A stretch of DNA of 64,000 bases from Flavobacterium sp. ZT3R18 (GCF_007097385.1 NZ_VJZS01000020.1:1-64000), one strand, 5' to 3'; shown: positions 40,558 to 49,454, counted from the stretch's first letter. Numbers and translations are program-made. Notes: generated from the letters alone by a model not told the origin.

Positions 40558-41928
40558 ATGATAGAAAATATCACTGAAGAATATACAATCCTTTCAGAAA
40601 AATTTTTAGAATTTAAAAACAACAATGATGTTCCTGCAAGAATTAACACCAATGATGATTCGGTTCCTGACGTATTTAAAAACTATAAATTTCCTGTAAG
40701 TGGATGGCCGACACTAATTAACAAACAAATGACTGATGAGTTAACAGTATTATCAGTAAAAATTCCAAAATTATTAAAACAAATACCCTCTTTGTATTTT
40801 AATGATGATATTAATAAACTAGCTGACTTTTATTTCGGAGGAGATGAAACGTTGACAGAATTTGCAATGATATGTCATAAAAAAGATATTGAAATAGGTT
40901 GTAGATTAGATCTGACTTTTACTGAAGATGGATTTAAAGTTTTAGAAGCCAATATAGGATCTTCAATAGGAGGATGGCAAATACAAAGTTTTGAATCTCT
41001 TATAAGGAATAATCATCCGGAATTAATAAATAAAGACAAAGTTTGTAATTATAAGGGAAGGAATACATTACAGATATATATGAAATTCCTTATTGAACAA
41101 ATAAATAAGCAGGTTGGCGAAAATAGTATCATTAACATATTTATGGAGATGAGCGGTATAGAAGATGAATTTGAAAAACAACAAAGTTTAATTTTTTTTG
41201 ATGATCTATTTAAGCAAGAACTTGCAAATTACGGGGTAAAAGGAGGAGCGTATACAGGAGATATAAATTCATTAGTATTGGTAGATGGAAATTTATGTCT
41301 TGGCGATAAAATTATACAAGGTTTAATAATTTTAACAATGGATATGAATGTTACGCCAGCAATATTTAGAGCTTTTATGATGGATAAAATATATCTTCCA
41401 GATCATCTTGGACTTAAGATGCTCGGTGATAAACGAAACTTATCCATTTTGTTGGAATTAGCACAGGCTGAAAAATTTTCACCAGAAGAAAATGTATTAA
41501 TACTTAAAAATATCCCATGGACTTCGTTTATCGAAAATAAAAAAGTCTTTTTCAAAGACAAAGAATATAGTCTTCCCTACTTATTAAAAACATATAAAGA
41601 TAAATTTGTGATAAAGGTTGCAATAGGATCTCAGGGGAAGGATGTTTTTATTGGTAAATTTTCAAGTGGAAAGGAATGGGAAGAAGCTATAGAAATAGCA
41701 TTGAAAAACAATGCATTTATTGCTCAGGAATTTAGTGATTCATTAGACTTTTTAGCACCTAACGGACAAAATGAATGGACATCGCATAAACTTATTTGGG
41801 GCGCATTTGGTTTTGGTGATTGCTATGGAGGTGTTTGGGTAAGAATGTCAGAAGAAAGAACGGATGTAGGTGTTATAAACTCTGCAACAGGTGCCGTTGA
41901 GGCAATAGTGTTTGAGATTGCTAATTAA
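40558..41928 (+). CDS. Probable ATP-grasp-type ligase of unknown substrate
   Basis: A 456-residue protein I cannot name firmly. Features that suggest an ATP-grasp enzyme: a segment RLDLTFTEDGFKVLEANIG followed by SSIGGWQ (residues about 116-141), resembling the metal-binding part of permuted or glutathionylspermidine-synthase-like enzymes, and a later nucleotide-binding pattern FVIKVAIGSQGKDVF with AFIAQEF. No signal peptide or membrane segment is apparent, so it is cytosolic. It lies 84 nt after the exported hydrolase and 27 nt before the phosphopantetheinyl transferase, inside the peptide operon. Such enzymes form amide bonds with amino acids, so it may cap or extend the peptide. That role is inference. 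Confidence 0.55.
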   Translation: MIENITEEYTILSEKFLEFKNNNDVPARINTNDDSVPDVFKNYKFPVSGWPTLINKQMTDELTVLSVKIPKLLKQIPSLYFNDDINKLADFYFGGDETLTEFAMICHKKDIEIGCRLDLTFTEDGFKVLEANIGSSIGGWQIQSFESLIRNNHPELINKDKVCNYKGRNTLQIYMKFLIEQINKQVGENSIINIFMEMSGIEDEFEKQQSLIFFDDLFKQELANYGVKGGAYTGDINSLVLVDGNLCLGDKIIQGLIILTMDMNVTPAIFRAFMMDKIYLPDHLGLKMLGDKRNLSILLELAQAEKFSPEENVLILKNIPWTSFIENKKVFFKDKEYSLPYLLKTYKDKFVIKVAIGSQGKDVFIGKFSSGKEWEEAIEIALKNNAFIAQEFSDSLDFLAPNGQNEWTSHKLIWGAFGFGDCYGGVWVRMSEERTDVGVINSATGAVEAIVFEIAN

Positions 41929-41955
41929 TGCTAAAGACAAAATACTTATACAAAA

Positions 41956-42606
41956 ATGACTCAAATTTTATACTCATACATTTCTGAAGAAAATCATAAT
42001 TACCTTATACAAAAATACCTAAATGAATTCCCAGATGATTTTAAAAAAAAAGTATTAGCCTATAGAAAATGGCAAGATGGTCAATTATCCTTATTAGGTA
42101 GATTACTTTTGAACCATGGTTTACAAAAAATGGGTAAAAAACACGAAAAAAAAAATCTTAACTACACTTCTTATAATAAACCGTTCCTAAATGATATCAA
42201 TACTAAATTTAATATATCACATTCAGGTGAAATAGTAGTTTGTGTTCTATCGGACATGAATGATATTGGGATAGATATTGAAATAATTCACGAAATAAAC
42301 ATTGAAGATTTTGAGTCACAAATGACAAAAAGTGAATGGAATAATATGACGCTCATGGGTGATAGAAAAACGGCTTTTTTTGATTATTGGACACAAAAAG
42401 AAGCTGTTGTCAAAGCAGATGGAAAAGGACTTTCCATTCCTCTAAAATCCTTTGAAGTAACTAACCGTTATGCCAAAATAAATGATGAAGATTTTTTTCT
42501 TAAAGAAATTTTTTTAGATGAAAAATATAAATGTCATTTGGCTTTTAAAGATAAGATAGATGTAATGATTGTTGGTCCTAACATAGTTATGATTCATGAA
42601 TTATAG
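41956..42606 (+). CDS. 4'-phosphopantetheinyl transferase (Sfp type)
   Basis: A 216-residue Sfp-type transferase that loads the coenzyme A arm on carrier domains. Motifs: FNISHSG (near residue 79), the metal-binding GIDIE (near 105-109) and the second acidic motif WTQKEAVVKADGKGL (near 145-159). It starts 27 nt after the ATP-grasp-like gene and is the last gene of the long co-directional run, ending just before a terminator hairpin. It should activate all eight visible carrier domains of the locus. Confidence 0.92.
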   Translation: MTQILYSYISEENHNYLIQKYLNEFPDDFKKKVLAYRKWQDGQLSLLGRLLLNHGLQKMGKKHEKKNLNYTSYNKPFLNDINTKFNISHSGEIVVCVLSDMNDIGIDIEIIHEINIEDFESQMTKSEWNNMTLMGDRKTAFFDYWTQKEAVVKADGKGLSIPLKSFEVTNRYAKINDEDFFLKEIFLDEKYKCHLAFKDKIDVMIVGPNIVMIHEL

Positions 42607-42642
42607 TTATTTGTTGATAAGCTTTTTACAGAACACTAGCTT

Positions 42643-42668
42643 AATACCTCGCTACAGGTATTTTATTT
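42643..42668 (+). terminator. Terminator closing the NRPS operon
   Basis: AATACCT (42643-42649) pairs perfectly with AGGTATT (42656-42662) around a 6-nt loop, followed by a T-rich tail (TTATTT). It starts 37 nt after the phosphopantetheinyl transferase stop. Confidence 0.6.
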
Positions 42669-42995
42669 CACACCCAGTACGGGCGCACCAGTTATGGCGT
42701 TATATAGGCACCAAAAAGAGTTTCTTTACAAGTTGAGAGGGGTTGTGTACGCTGCGCTCATGATATAAGAGTGGGTACTTCAATATTGTTCGAAAAGCAA
42801 GAAGAAAGTTCATCCTATATAACTTTTGAAACATTAATTTAATTCTAGGAATATATTGACCGAAAATAATAAATTAGCTATATTTTGAGAACATTATACG
42901 CTAGTTTTTAATAAAAATATCAGAAAAAAATACAATTAAACTTTTTAGCTTAATTAATAATTAATTCGTTACTTTGTAAGTACAAAAGATTTAAT
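42669..42995. other. Intergenic region before the dioxygenase gene
   Basis: About 330 nt without a credible gene. The first third is richer in G and C than its surroundings. The last 60 nt are very A/T-rich and contain a weak promoter candidate. Confidence 0.6.
42969..42976 (+). promoter_or_regulatory. Weak -7 box (TTACTTTG) for the dioxygenase gene
   Basis: TTACTTTG matches the Bacteroidota -7 consensus TAnnTTTG except at the second position and lies 20 nt before the ATG. A TTTA about 21 nt upstream is only a poor -33 box. Confidence 0.35.
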
Positions 42996-43787
42996 ATGGA
43001 TAAAAGTCAAATTGAAAGTTACAATAGAAAAGGTTTTTTAGTTGTCGAAAAAATGTTTACGCTAGAAGAAGTGATTAAGTGTAAGAATGAAATTTCTTAC
43101 TTTTATGATAATAAGAATTTGCCAAATGTTATATGTGAAGATAAAAAAATACGGTCTATATTCGCCCCTCACATGCATTCTAAAATTTACTCGGATCTTT
43201 ACAAGGATCCAAGATTATTAAATATAAGTTTGAAACTGGTAAAAGAAAATTTATATTTATATCAATACAAATTAAATCTTAAAGAGCCCTTTTTAGGAAA
43301 ATGGTGGGAATGGCATCAGGATTATCCTTACTGGTACTTAGATGATGGAGTAAGTAATCCGGATATGATTTCTGCAATGATTTATTTAGACGATACGAAA
43401 TCCTTTCAAGGGCCTCTAATGGTTATTCCGGGGTCGCATACAGCAGGAATAGCAAAATTTAAGGTGAAAGATATTGTTGATGAAAATAATTTGTTAAATT
43501 CACTCGGTTCTAACTTAAAATTCACTGTTGATAATGGTATTGTGAAAGAATATGCAGATCAAAATGGTATTGAAGTTTTAGAATTTAAAGCTGGATCAGT
43601 TATTTTTTTTCACCCGAATTTGTTTCATGCTTCTATAGGTAATCTTTCTCCTTACGATAGAGATACTATTATAATAACCTACAACAGTATTAAAAATTTA
43701 CCAATTTCAGAAAAAAAGAGACCTGATTATATTTGTTCTACAGATTACAGTATTTTGACTGAAAGTAACGAATTGTATAGTTTGTAA
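42996..43787 (+). CDS. PhyH-family Fe(II)/2-oxoglutarate dioxygenase
   Basis: A 263-residue phytanoyl-CoA dioxygenase-family protein. The iron triad is visible: HQD (residues about 106-108, in WEWHQDYPYW) and a distal His in FHPNLFHAS (near 210), with an Arg in YDRDT (near 221) to hold 2-oxoglutarate. The segment GPLMVIPGSH is typical of the family. Relatives in NRPS loci hydroxylate amino acids or carrier-bound aminoacyl groups. Here the gene lies 390 nt after the operon terminator with its own weak promoter, so a role in tailoring the peptide is plausible but not shown. The substrate is unknown. Confidence 0.82.
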   Translation: MDKSQIESYNRKGFLVVEKMFTLEEVIKCKNEISYFYDNKNLPNVICEDKKIRSIFAPHMHSKIYSDLYKDPRLLNISLKLVKENLYLYQYKLNLKEPFLGKWWEWHQDYPYWYLDDGVSNPDMISAMIYLDDTKSFQGPLMVIPGSHTAGIAKFKVKDIVDENNLLNSLGSNLKFTVDNGIVKEYADQNGIEVLEFKAGSVIFFHPNLFHASIGNLSPYDRDTIIITYNSIKNLPISEKKRPDYICSTDYSILTESNELYSL

Positions 43788-43866
43788 TTTGTTAGAGCAA
43801 AGTATTGTGAAGGTTGATATATTAGAAAAGGAATATTATTCATTATAGAATTAATATATTGCAGAA

Positions 43867-43917
43867 AAACAAGTTTAAAATATTTTTCGCTTCTGCTTAA
43901 ATATTTTAAACTTGTTT
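43867..43917 (+). terminator. Perfect 19-bp hairpin after the dioxygenase gene
   Basis: Nucleotides 43867-43885 (AAACAAGTTTAAAATATTT) are the exact reverse complement of 43899-43917, with a 13-nt loop. It lies 80 nt after the dioxygenase stop. The stem is A/T-rich and there is no long T-tract, so it may terminate in both directions or serve another purpose. Confidence 0.55.
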
Positions 43918-44214
43918 AATTATATAACTTTAGTGTCTTGATTTGGAATATTTAATTTTTACAATATTAAAACGAAATATTCTTTTTAATGATTACAGAG
44001 GAAATGATTTAATGAAATTGTTTCTGTTGAATTCCAATAATTTGAATGCTTTTATTTTTTAATACTGCTTCTTTGTACCGTTGTAATTTTCTATGTTGCT
44101 TAAAATTATTTCATTAAATATGGTGCTTATCTCATAAGTGCGGTAGGCTGTTTTTTCTAAGGCTTTCATAATACTGTATTTTGGCGTTACTGATTTTAAA
44201 ATTGGCATATAGGA

Positions 44215-44538
44215 TTAAAAAGTAAGATCATCGGAATTGTCCAATTCATTGGAATTGGCTGTGTTTTCAGTTGGTTGCAGTTTTTTGGCAAAGACCAAAA
44301 TTTTAAGTCTACCGGTATGAAAGGTCAGATCGCCCAGAACCCTGCCGTCTCAGTCCGATATGTCCGAAAAGCTTAACGAGTGCCCCTTTTTTGTATCAAT
44401 CAGCTGGTTTTGCATTTAGCCAATACGAACATCGATATAGGTTACGATTTCCTTAAAGTACCTGCTTACTTTGGTTTTATAGCTGTTGTTGGTGGCATCT
44501 TTTGTGGTACCTCCTAGTAATTTCCATGATTCTAAATT
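44215..44538 (-). pseudogene. Decayed reading frame with in-frame stops
   Basis: Read on the minus strand, one frame gives a protein-like sequence interrupted by two stops: SWKLLGGTTKDATNNSY, then KVSRYFKEIVTYIDVRIG, stop, MQNQLIDTKKGHSLSFSDIS, stop, and RVLGDLTFHTGRLKILVFAK. Composition and continuity across the stops suggest a recently broken gene. I do not recognise the family. Confidence 0.35.
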
Positions 44539-44627
44539 TTAGTGAATATTTTTTTAGTTTCTTTCTCCCTGCCCTTTGGGAAAACTATTTTTCAAAAGAA
44601 AAAACAGAAAAAAGAAAGCAAGAAATC

Positions 44628-44715
44628 AGTGGTTTAAGGATGTAAAGAGCTATAAGTCCCGAAGGGTGGCGAATGCAATGTAGCCATTATGCGCTTGCAA
44701 CATTCTTAAACCACT
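44628..44715. repeat. Spaced inverted repeat, possible structured element
   Basis: AGTGGTTTAAGGATGT (44628-44643) and ACATTCTTAAACCACT (44700-44715) are reverse complements at 15 of 16 positions with 56 nt between. The region lies downstream of mobC. Its purpose is unknown. Confidence 0.6.
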
Positions 44716-44944
44716 ATCTTAGCTGCCCTTTTAATCTGTTTTTGATGTTCTTTTTTATAATTTGTGAAGAATTGTCGTTGGTAAAATATTAGGTTGTTGT
44801 TTCTATTTAAGATCATAATGTAAAGGATGTAGTGTACATTCCTAAAGCTAAAAAAAGGGAGCTGTCTGAAAAGTTTTTGTTTTTCAATAACAATTTTGTT
44901 AGGATATTTTATGGTTTTGTTTATTTGTACAAGTCTATTTTTGA

Positions 44945-46933
44945 TTATTTCTTCACCACCAAATAAACCAGCCCCGGATCATTCAGCAATCTTTCCATTT
45001 CCGAGTGAATAATATCCTGAATATCCTGTTTTATCTGCAGATAATTTCGCTGGACCATAGCATTATCCAGCTTGCGAATAACGCCAATATCAACATAATT
45101 TTCCTGTTCTTTTTTCAATGCTCCATGGTCATTCACAATTTCACAATGAAAAGTCTTCAACTCAATTTTACAATCAGGATCATCAGCAACCATACCGACA
45201 AACTCGCCTGAACTTAAAGACGAAATTTTGGAAGGAGGCACAGCAGATTCCAATTGTTTGGAACGACTGATTGAAGTGTCTCCACTATTTATAGAAAGAC
45301 TTTCTCTGTCTTGCATAATTTTGCCAAATCGCTCCGAAAGTTGCTTCGCAGTATCCCCAGTAACCTGACCACTGACGATATTTCCGGTAATGTTCATAAT
45401 CACGTCTGCCTGTTCACGTCCGTAATCCTTGCGCAGCTGACTGAAGTCTTGAATTCCTAGACAAGTTGCTACTTTATTGCTTCGTGCAGTAGCAATAAGA
45501 CTATCCATATTGTTGAGGTAGATTGTCGGAAACTCATCAAATATCAGGCTGCTTTTTTGCTTGCCTTTTTGGTTCACTTGCTTTACCAAACGGTTTACAT
45601 ACAAGGATAATACTGCGCCATATATTTGTATTTTTTGTGGGTTGTTACCCATGCAAACAATCTTAGGTTCTTCCGGATTATTGATGTCCAATGTAAAATC
45701 ATTGCCTGATAAAACGTAATACAATTGAGGAGAGGAAAGTCTTGCCATTGCAATTTTAGCGGAAGCAATCTGACCTTCTAATTGTTCCATTACATCGTTG
45801 AGGTAGGCATTGACAAAAGGATTAATCAATACCTCAATTTCCTTCTCGGTTCGTAGTAACGTAAAGAGACTATCGTAGTCAGCCTGCATGAGTTCTATAA
45901 CATGTGGTAGCGTACAAAATCCACCATCTTTATACTTTTTCAAGTACCATATTATAGCAGAAAGAAAGTTAATAGGCGATTCCACAAAGAAATCGCCTTG
46001 TCGTTTAATCCATTCTCGGTTTAACCCTAACAAAATAGTTCGAGCAGATTCGGATGCATCTGTAATATCCGTCATGGCTGAGGGTTCTAACGGATTGCAG
46101 CGATGTGTTCGGGTTAGGTCATCAAAATTGATAACATAAAACTGTGGTGCTTTGGGATACAAATGTTTGTATTTGAGCCACGTATTATAGGCAATTTTAG
46201 AAAGGTCATCGAACTTGAAATCATAGACAAACATCGTAAACCCTTTACGGATGTGTTGGGTAATCACGTGTCGGATTACAAAATACGATTTACCAGAACC
46301 AGGAGTACCCAAGACCATCAATGCCCGAAAGGGATTAATAATGTTTATCCAGCTGTTGCGAATTTTGTCTTTCAAGTAATAGCGGGCAGGTAGATTAATG
46401 GAAAATTCATTTTCCAAAAGCCTTTCTTCCTGCGGAAAAGTTTCATTTTCTTTGTTGAAAATATCCTTGTGGTTGAGTCGGTTTTTTATAATACGGGATA
46501 GTAGGGTACCACCTGAAAGCATTAGAAGATAGCCAACAGAAGTGATAGCCATGTAGGTAATTGCTGTCTGTACAACTTCAATTTTTAAGTATAATGAAAG
46601 ACAGCTGATAAAATAAATCAGTATGCCTGTAATAATATAGGCAAAGGCTGTTTTGTAATTTAGCTTTTCATCTTTACGCCCTTTTGCACCAATTAAGGAA
46701 ATCACTAAAAATCCCAAGGCAAAGAGTTTGGATTTATGAAAATTACTGAACAATCCGGTATTGTGGATATTGCCTAAAATGGTATCGCTGAATCCGCTAA
46801 CTAGATGCCACTCCCGAAAAGCTGCATAGCAGTAATAATAAAAGTGAATTCCTAAAATAACGATACTGATGAGCCTTGTCATGTCGAGTATCTTCCTTAA
46901 TGCTTGTTCGTTTTCTCCCGTTTGCATAGCCAT
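44945..46933 (-). CDS. mobC: MobC, TraG/TraD-type conjugative coupling ATPase
   Basis: A 662-residue type IV coupling protein of the Bacteroidetes MobC kind. About four membrane segments lie in residues 1-150 (YWFCY-like N-terminal region). The ATPase has Walker A GTPGSGKS (209-216) and a Walker B-like SSLIFDEFPTI. Such proteins bring the relaxase-DNA complex to the mating channel at the inner membrane. The gene starts 11 nt after mobB and is the last of the mobA-mobB-mobC unit. No mating-pore genes follow, so it would rely on a pore encoded elsewhere. Confidence 0.9.
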   Translation of the reverse strand: MAMQTGENEQALRKILDMTRLISIVILGIHFYYYCYAAFREWHLVSGFSDTILGNIHNTGLFSNFHKSKLFALGFLVISLIGAKGRKDEKLNYKTAFAYIITGILIYFISCLSLYLKIEVVQTAITYMAITSVGYLLMLSGGTLLSRIIKNRLNHKDIFNKENETFPQEERLLENEFSINLPARYYLKDKIRNSWINIINPFRALMVLGTPGSGKSYFVIRHVITQHIRKGFTMFVYDFKFDDLSKIAYNTWLKYKHLYPKAPQFYVINFDDLTRTHRCNPLEPSAMTDITDASESARTILLGLNREWIKRQGDFFVESPINFLSAIIWYLKKYKDGGFCTLPHVIELMQADYDSLFTLLRTEKEIEVLINPFVNAYLNDVMEQLEGQIASAKIAMARLSSPQLYYVLSGNDFTLDINNPEEPKIVCMGNNPQKIQIYGAVLSLYVNRLVKQVNQKGKQKSSLIFDEFPTIYLNNMDSLIATARSNKVATCLGIQDFSQLRKDYGREQADVIMNITGNIVSGQVTGDTAKQLSERFGKIMQDRESLSINSGDTSISRSKQLESAVPPSKISSLSSGEFVGMVADDPDCKIELKTFHCEIVNDHGALKKEQENYVDIGVIRKLDNAMVQRNYLQIKQDIQDIIHSEMERLLNDPGLVYLVVKK

Positions 46934-46944
46934 AATTTTAGTTT

Positions 46945-48255
46945 TTATTGATTGTCAGATTGTCCTTTTCTTTTTTTCTTTTTCCGTTTTTTCTTAAGCT
47001 GGTTCGGGACGTAATTCGCAGCCTGTTCGGATTGGGTAAGTATATCCGATAGTTGTCCAATTGCGGTATTTGAATCAACATATTTATTCTTTTGGAACAC
47101 ATCGTCAAACGAAGCTTTATCGCTTATTTGATTTGGTGTTTTAGATTTAGGCTCCATTGATTTCTCAATAGTTGAACCCGATATTTTTTGGCCTGGCACT
47201 GTGATTAATCCGCAACGTTCTTGAATAGCTTTGGCACTGTATTGTTTACCCAACGTACTACCATTAAAAACACATTTTGTAGTATGGTCAACATAGGTAA
47301 TTCCATACAGTATCCCTTCTTCACTTTTTCTTAAAACGGTATTAATTCCTTCCTTTTGCAATAGTTGTACCAATTCTGCAAGCGATGGTTTCTTTCCTAA
47401 AAATGCAAGATCAATTGCATTTTTGATCCTGTTCTTGTGGGAGTCCAGACTGGTCTTATTTGAAGTAAACTTTTCCTCTAAAAATTTCAAGGTAGGTTTG
47501 TTGTAAAAATCGCTGGCTTTGATTGGAACTCCAATTGGTTTGCCGCTTTCATCCAATATTCGGTACACCAATCCTTTTGCTTTAAATATCCTTGAATTTT
47601 CACTACCACGGTCAGCAAGAACATTGTACTGTTGCAACACTGCATTTAGTTCTGCAAGGCTTACATATTTATATGAAGAAAGCACTCCGTTAAGCACATT
47701 TACAATTGCCTTTTTGGACTGAATTTTTCCGTATTGAACCTTTCCCGTAGCAATGGGTTGAAGTTCAATATTCAGTTTGTTTTTGCGTCCTTCTGCCACT
47801 ACAAGCCCAAACGATTTTTCGATTTCTTTCCGTGCGATTTCAGATTGGTTTCTACCAATATTCTGCATATCGATTCTACTTCCGTCAGCCTTTACTTTTA
47901 TGGATACTAAATGAATGTGTGGATGTCCTGAATCGTGATGCTGATATACTAAATAAGGTTGTTCCCCGAAGCCTATTTTCTCCATATAAGTATCGGCTAT
48001 GTCCATCAATTTCTCTTTCGAATGATTTTCTGACGGATCAAAATTCAATGAGATGTGCACGCTGTTTCGTTTTACATTGTCATTCAATTTCAACTGTTTC
48101 AGAAACCTGTTCAGTTTCATGGTACCGTTCATTTTATCTACATCAATTGGATAATTTCCTTCACCTATACACTCTGCCACAGCCTGTTTTACCTTGTTCT
48201 CATTATAGTTGAAAATGCTGTGAATAGAATGTCCTGTCTTTATGATTGCAACCAT
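46945..48255 (-). CDS. mobB: MobB relaxase (MobP-type mobilization nuclease)
   Basis: A 436-residue relaxase. The N-terminal nuclease domain carries the metal-binding histidines in HHDSGHPHIHLVS (H106, H107, H111, H113, H115), and the motif KRNSVHISLNF upstream. Relaxases nick oriT and stay bound to the 5' end during transfer. The C-terminus is highly basic (a run of K and R in KKKRKKKKRK). The start overlaps the end of mobA by 16 nt, indicating tight co-translation. Confidence 0.92.
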   Translation of the reverse strand: MVAIIKTGHSIHSIFNYNENKVKQAVAECIGEGNYPIDVDKMNGTMKLNRFLKQLKLNDNVKRNSVHISLNFDPSENHSKEKLMDIADTYMEKIGFGEQPYLVYQHHDSGHPHIHLVSIKVKADGSRIDMQNIGRNQSEIARKEIEKSFGLVVAEGRKNKLNIELQPIATGKVQYGKIQSKKAIVNVLNGVLSSYKYVSLAELNAVLQQYNVLADRGSENSRIFKAKGLVYRILDESGKPIGVPIKASDFYNKPTLKFLEEKFTSNKTSLDSHKNRIKNAIDLAFLGKKPSLAELVQLLQKEGINTVLRKSEEGILYGITYVDHTTKCVFNGSTLGKQYSAKAIQERCGLITVPGQKISGSTIEKSMEPKSKTPNQISDKASFDDVFQKNKYVDSNTAIGQLSDILTQSEQAANYVPNQLKKKRKKKKRKGQSDNQ

Positions 48256-48635
48256 TTTTCAGCCATTTTTCGGATGTAATTTTTGATTTCTTCCACCTTA
48301 TTTAAAAGGATTTTTTTCTCCAGTTCAGAGCTTATGATCCACACTTTAAATTCAGGAATTTGGTCGAGGGTGTGTAACTTTTTTACGGCTTGGTTGAAGT
48401 TATTTCCTAAGGCACTCAGTTCTGCTCGCAGCCGTATAATCTCCGCCATAAATTCGTCAAGAGATTGGTTGCGGTAATTGGTCGTAATAGGTTTATCGAA
48501 TAGGTGTTTGCGAATGTAGTCGCTCAGCTTACGGGAAGTACTGGCTTTCCATTTACGCTCAATTTTTACATATTCTTTGGGTGTAAACCGTAACCCAACA
48601 ATACGTGTCCTGTTTGAATTTTCTCTTTCCATCAT
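48240..48635 (-). CDS. mobA: MobA relaxosome accessory protein
   Basis: A 131-residue basic protein of the bacterial mobilization (MobA/MobC-like) family. Marks: RIVGLRFTPKEYVKIE at the N-terminus, a ribbon-helix-helix-type DNA-binding part, and the family segment LSALGNNFNQAVKKLH. These proteins bind oriT and help the relaxase. It is the first gene of the minus-strand mob unit. A candidate oriT with nested inverted repeats begins about 55 nt upstream. Confidence 0.88.
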   Translation of the reverse strand: MMERENSNRTRIVGLRFTPKEYVKIERKWKASTSRKLSDYIRKHLFDKPITTNYRNQSLDEFMAEIIRLRAELSALGNNFNQAVKKLHTLDQIPEFKVWIISSELEKKILLNKVEEIKNYIRKMAEKWLQS

Positions 48636-48689
48636 TTCTCATCTTCATTGTTATCAAACTCTTTTTGTTCTTTCAGTGTCACTGCTAAC

Positions 48690-48775
48690 GAGTCCCGAGT
48701 ATAGAGCAGCCAGAATCGGTTGTTTAACAACTGGACATCTGGCCGATTGCAGGAACATGGCAATCTTCCTGCTAC
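48690..48775. other. Candidate oriT with nested inverted repeats
   Basis: Directly upstream of mobA: a 13-nt palindrome GTTGTTTAACAAC (48719-48731); AATCGG/CCGATT (48714-48719 and 48743-48748) enclosing most of it; GCAGGAA/TTCCTGC (48749-48755 and 48766-48772); and an alternative GATTGC/GCAATC pair. Position and repeat density fit an origin of transfer. The nick site is not identified. Confidence 0.55.
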
Positions 48776-49363
48776 TTTAAACGTCTATTAGACTTTTCAG
48801 TATTTCTGAAATGTTCAAAAATCAATTTTTCATTTATATAATCTTCTAATAGTGTTATTTTGAAGATTAGATGTAAAACACTATTCCAGTCAGGCAAAAC
48901 CTTAATGATTTTAAAAATGGATTCTATCGCTGTTTCAATAATCAAGGAAAGTGCACACTGCATACCATTTAGCACCATTGTAATTGGGCAGCAATAAAGC
49001 CAATTACCCCACACAATTTCCACCAAAGGAAGTGCTCTTTCCAAACAATAAATCAATTTTAAAACAACAAAGTCCTGACTTTTTAGGAAGGTTTTTGTTG
49101 TTCGTTTTAAAGGTAACAGCAGTCAATAAATACTTAGAAATAAAGCCATTCCAGAACTTGATATTTACCTTGAATTGTCTTTTTATAAACCACTTTATTT
49201 TAAACATTGATTGTAAATTTCATACTCTTGGGAATCCTTTTATAACCAATCCTTGCTATACATTTTATAATCCGATTCAAAGCACATTGTTTTAACCCTG
49301 TCTATCTATAATCCTATCGTTCATCATTGATATCAGATACGAAGTTAAGCAAGCGGTTTGGAT
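48776..49363. other. Intergenic region between oriT candidate and palindrome
   Basis: About 590 nt with only weak overlapping reading frames on both strands and no recognisable family. I do not support a gene here. Confidence 0.5.
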
Positions 49364-49402
49364 CTTACCTATCATAGACATATTATGTCCATGATAGGTA
49401 AG
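49364..49402. promoter_or_regulatory. 39-bp near-perfect palindrome, likely operator
   Basis: Arms of 19 nt (49364-49382 and 49384-49402) around a single T match at 18 of 19 positions; the outer part reads CTTACCTATCAT. It ends 11 nt before a consensus TAnnTTTG box, so it covers the -33 region. A dimeric repressor or activator site is the simplest reading. Confidence 0.6.
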
Positions 49403-49413
49403 CAATGACTTTA

Positions 49414-49421
49414 TACCTTTG
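49414..49421 (+). promoter_or_regulatory. -7 promoter box TACCTTTG
   Basis: Exact match to the Bacteroidota TAnnTTTG box, 33 nt before the likely ATG of the small gene at 49455. The usual -33 TTTG is missing and is replaced by the palindrome, suggesting activator dependence or tight repression. Confidence 0.55.
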
Positions 49422-49454
49422 TAAAATAAATTATTAATTAAAACCGTGAAGATT

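Larger units (their letters stand above)
43788..44944. other. Gene-poor debris between the NRPS locus and the mob block
   Basis: About 1.16 kb without an intact gene. It contains a perfect 19-bp hairpin (43867-43917), a broken minus-strand reading frame (44215-44538) and a 15-of-16 inverted repeat with 56-nt spacing (44628-44715). It looks like the worn edge of a mobile element. Confidence 0.6.

Noticed and set aside
48772..49056. 94-codon minus-strand reading frame upstream of mobA
   Set aside because: It overlaps opposite-strand frames of equal quality, has no recognisable family and lies partly in the oriT candidate, so it is not supported as a gene.
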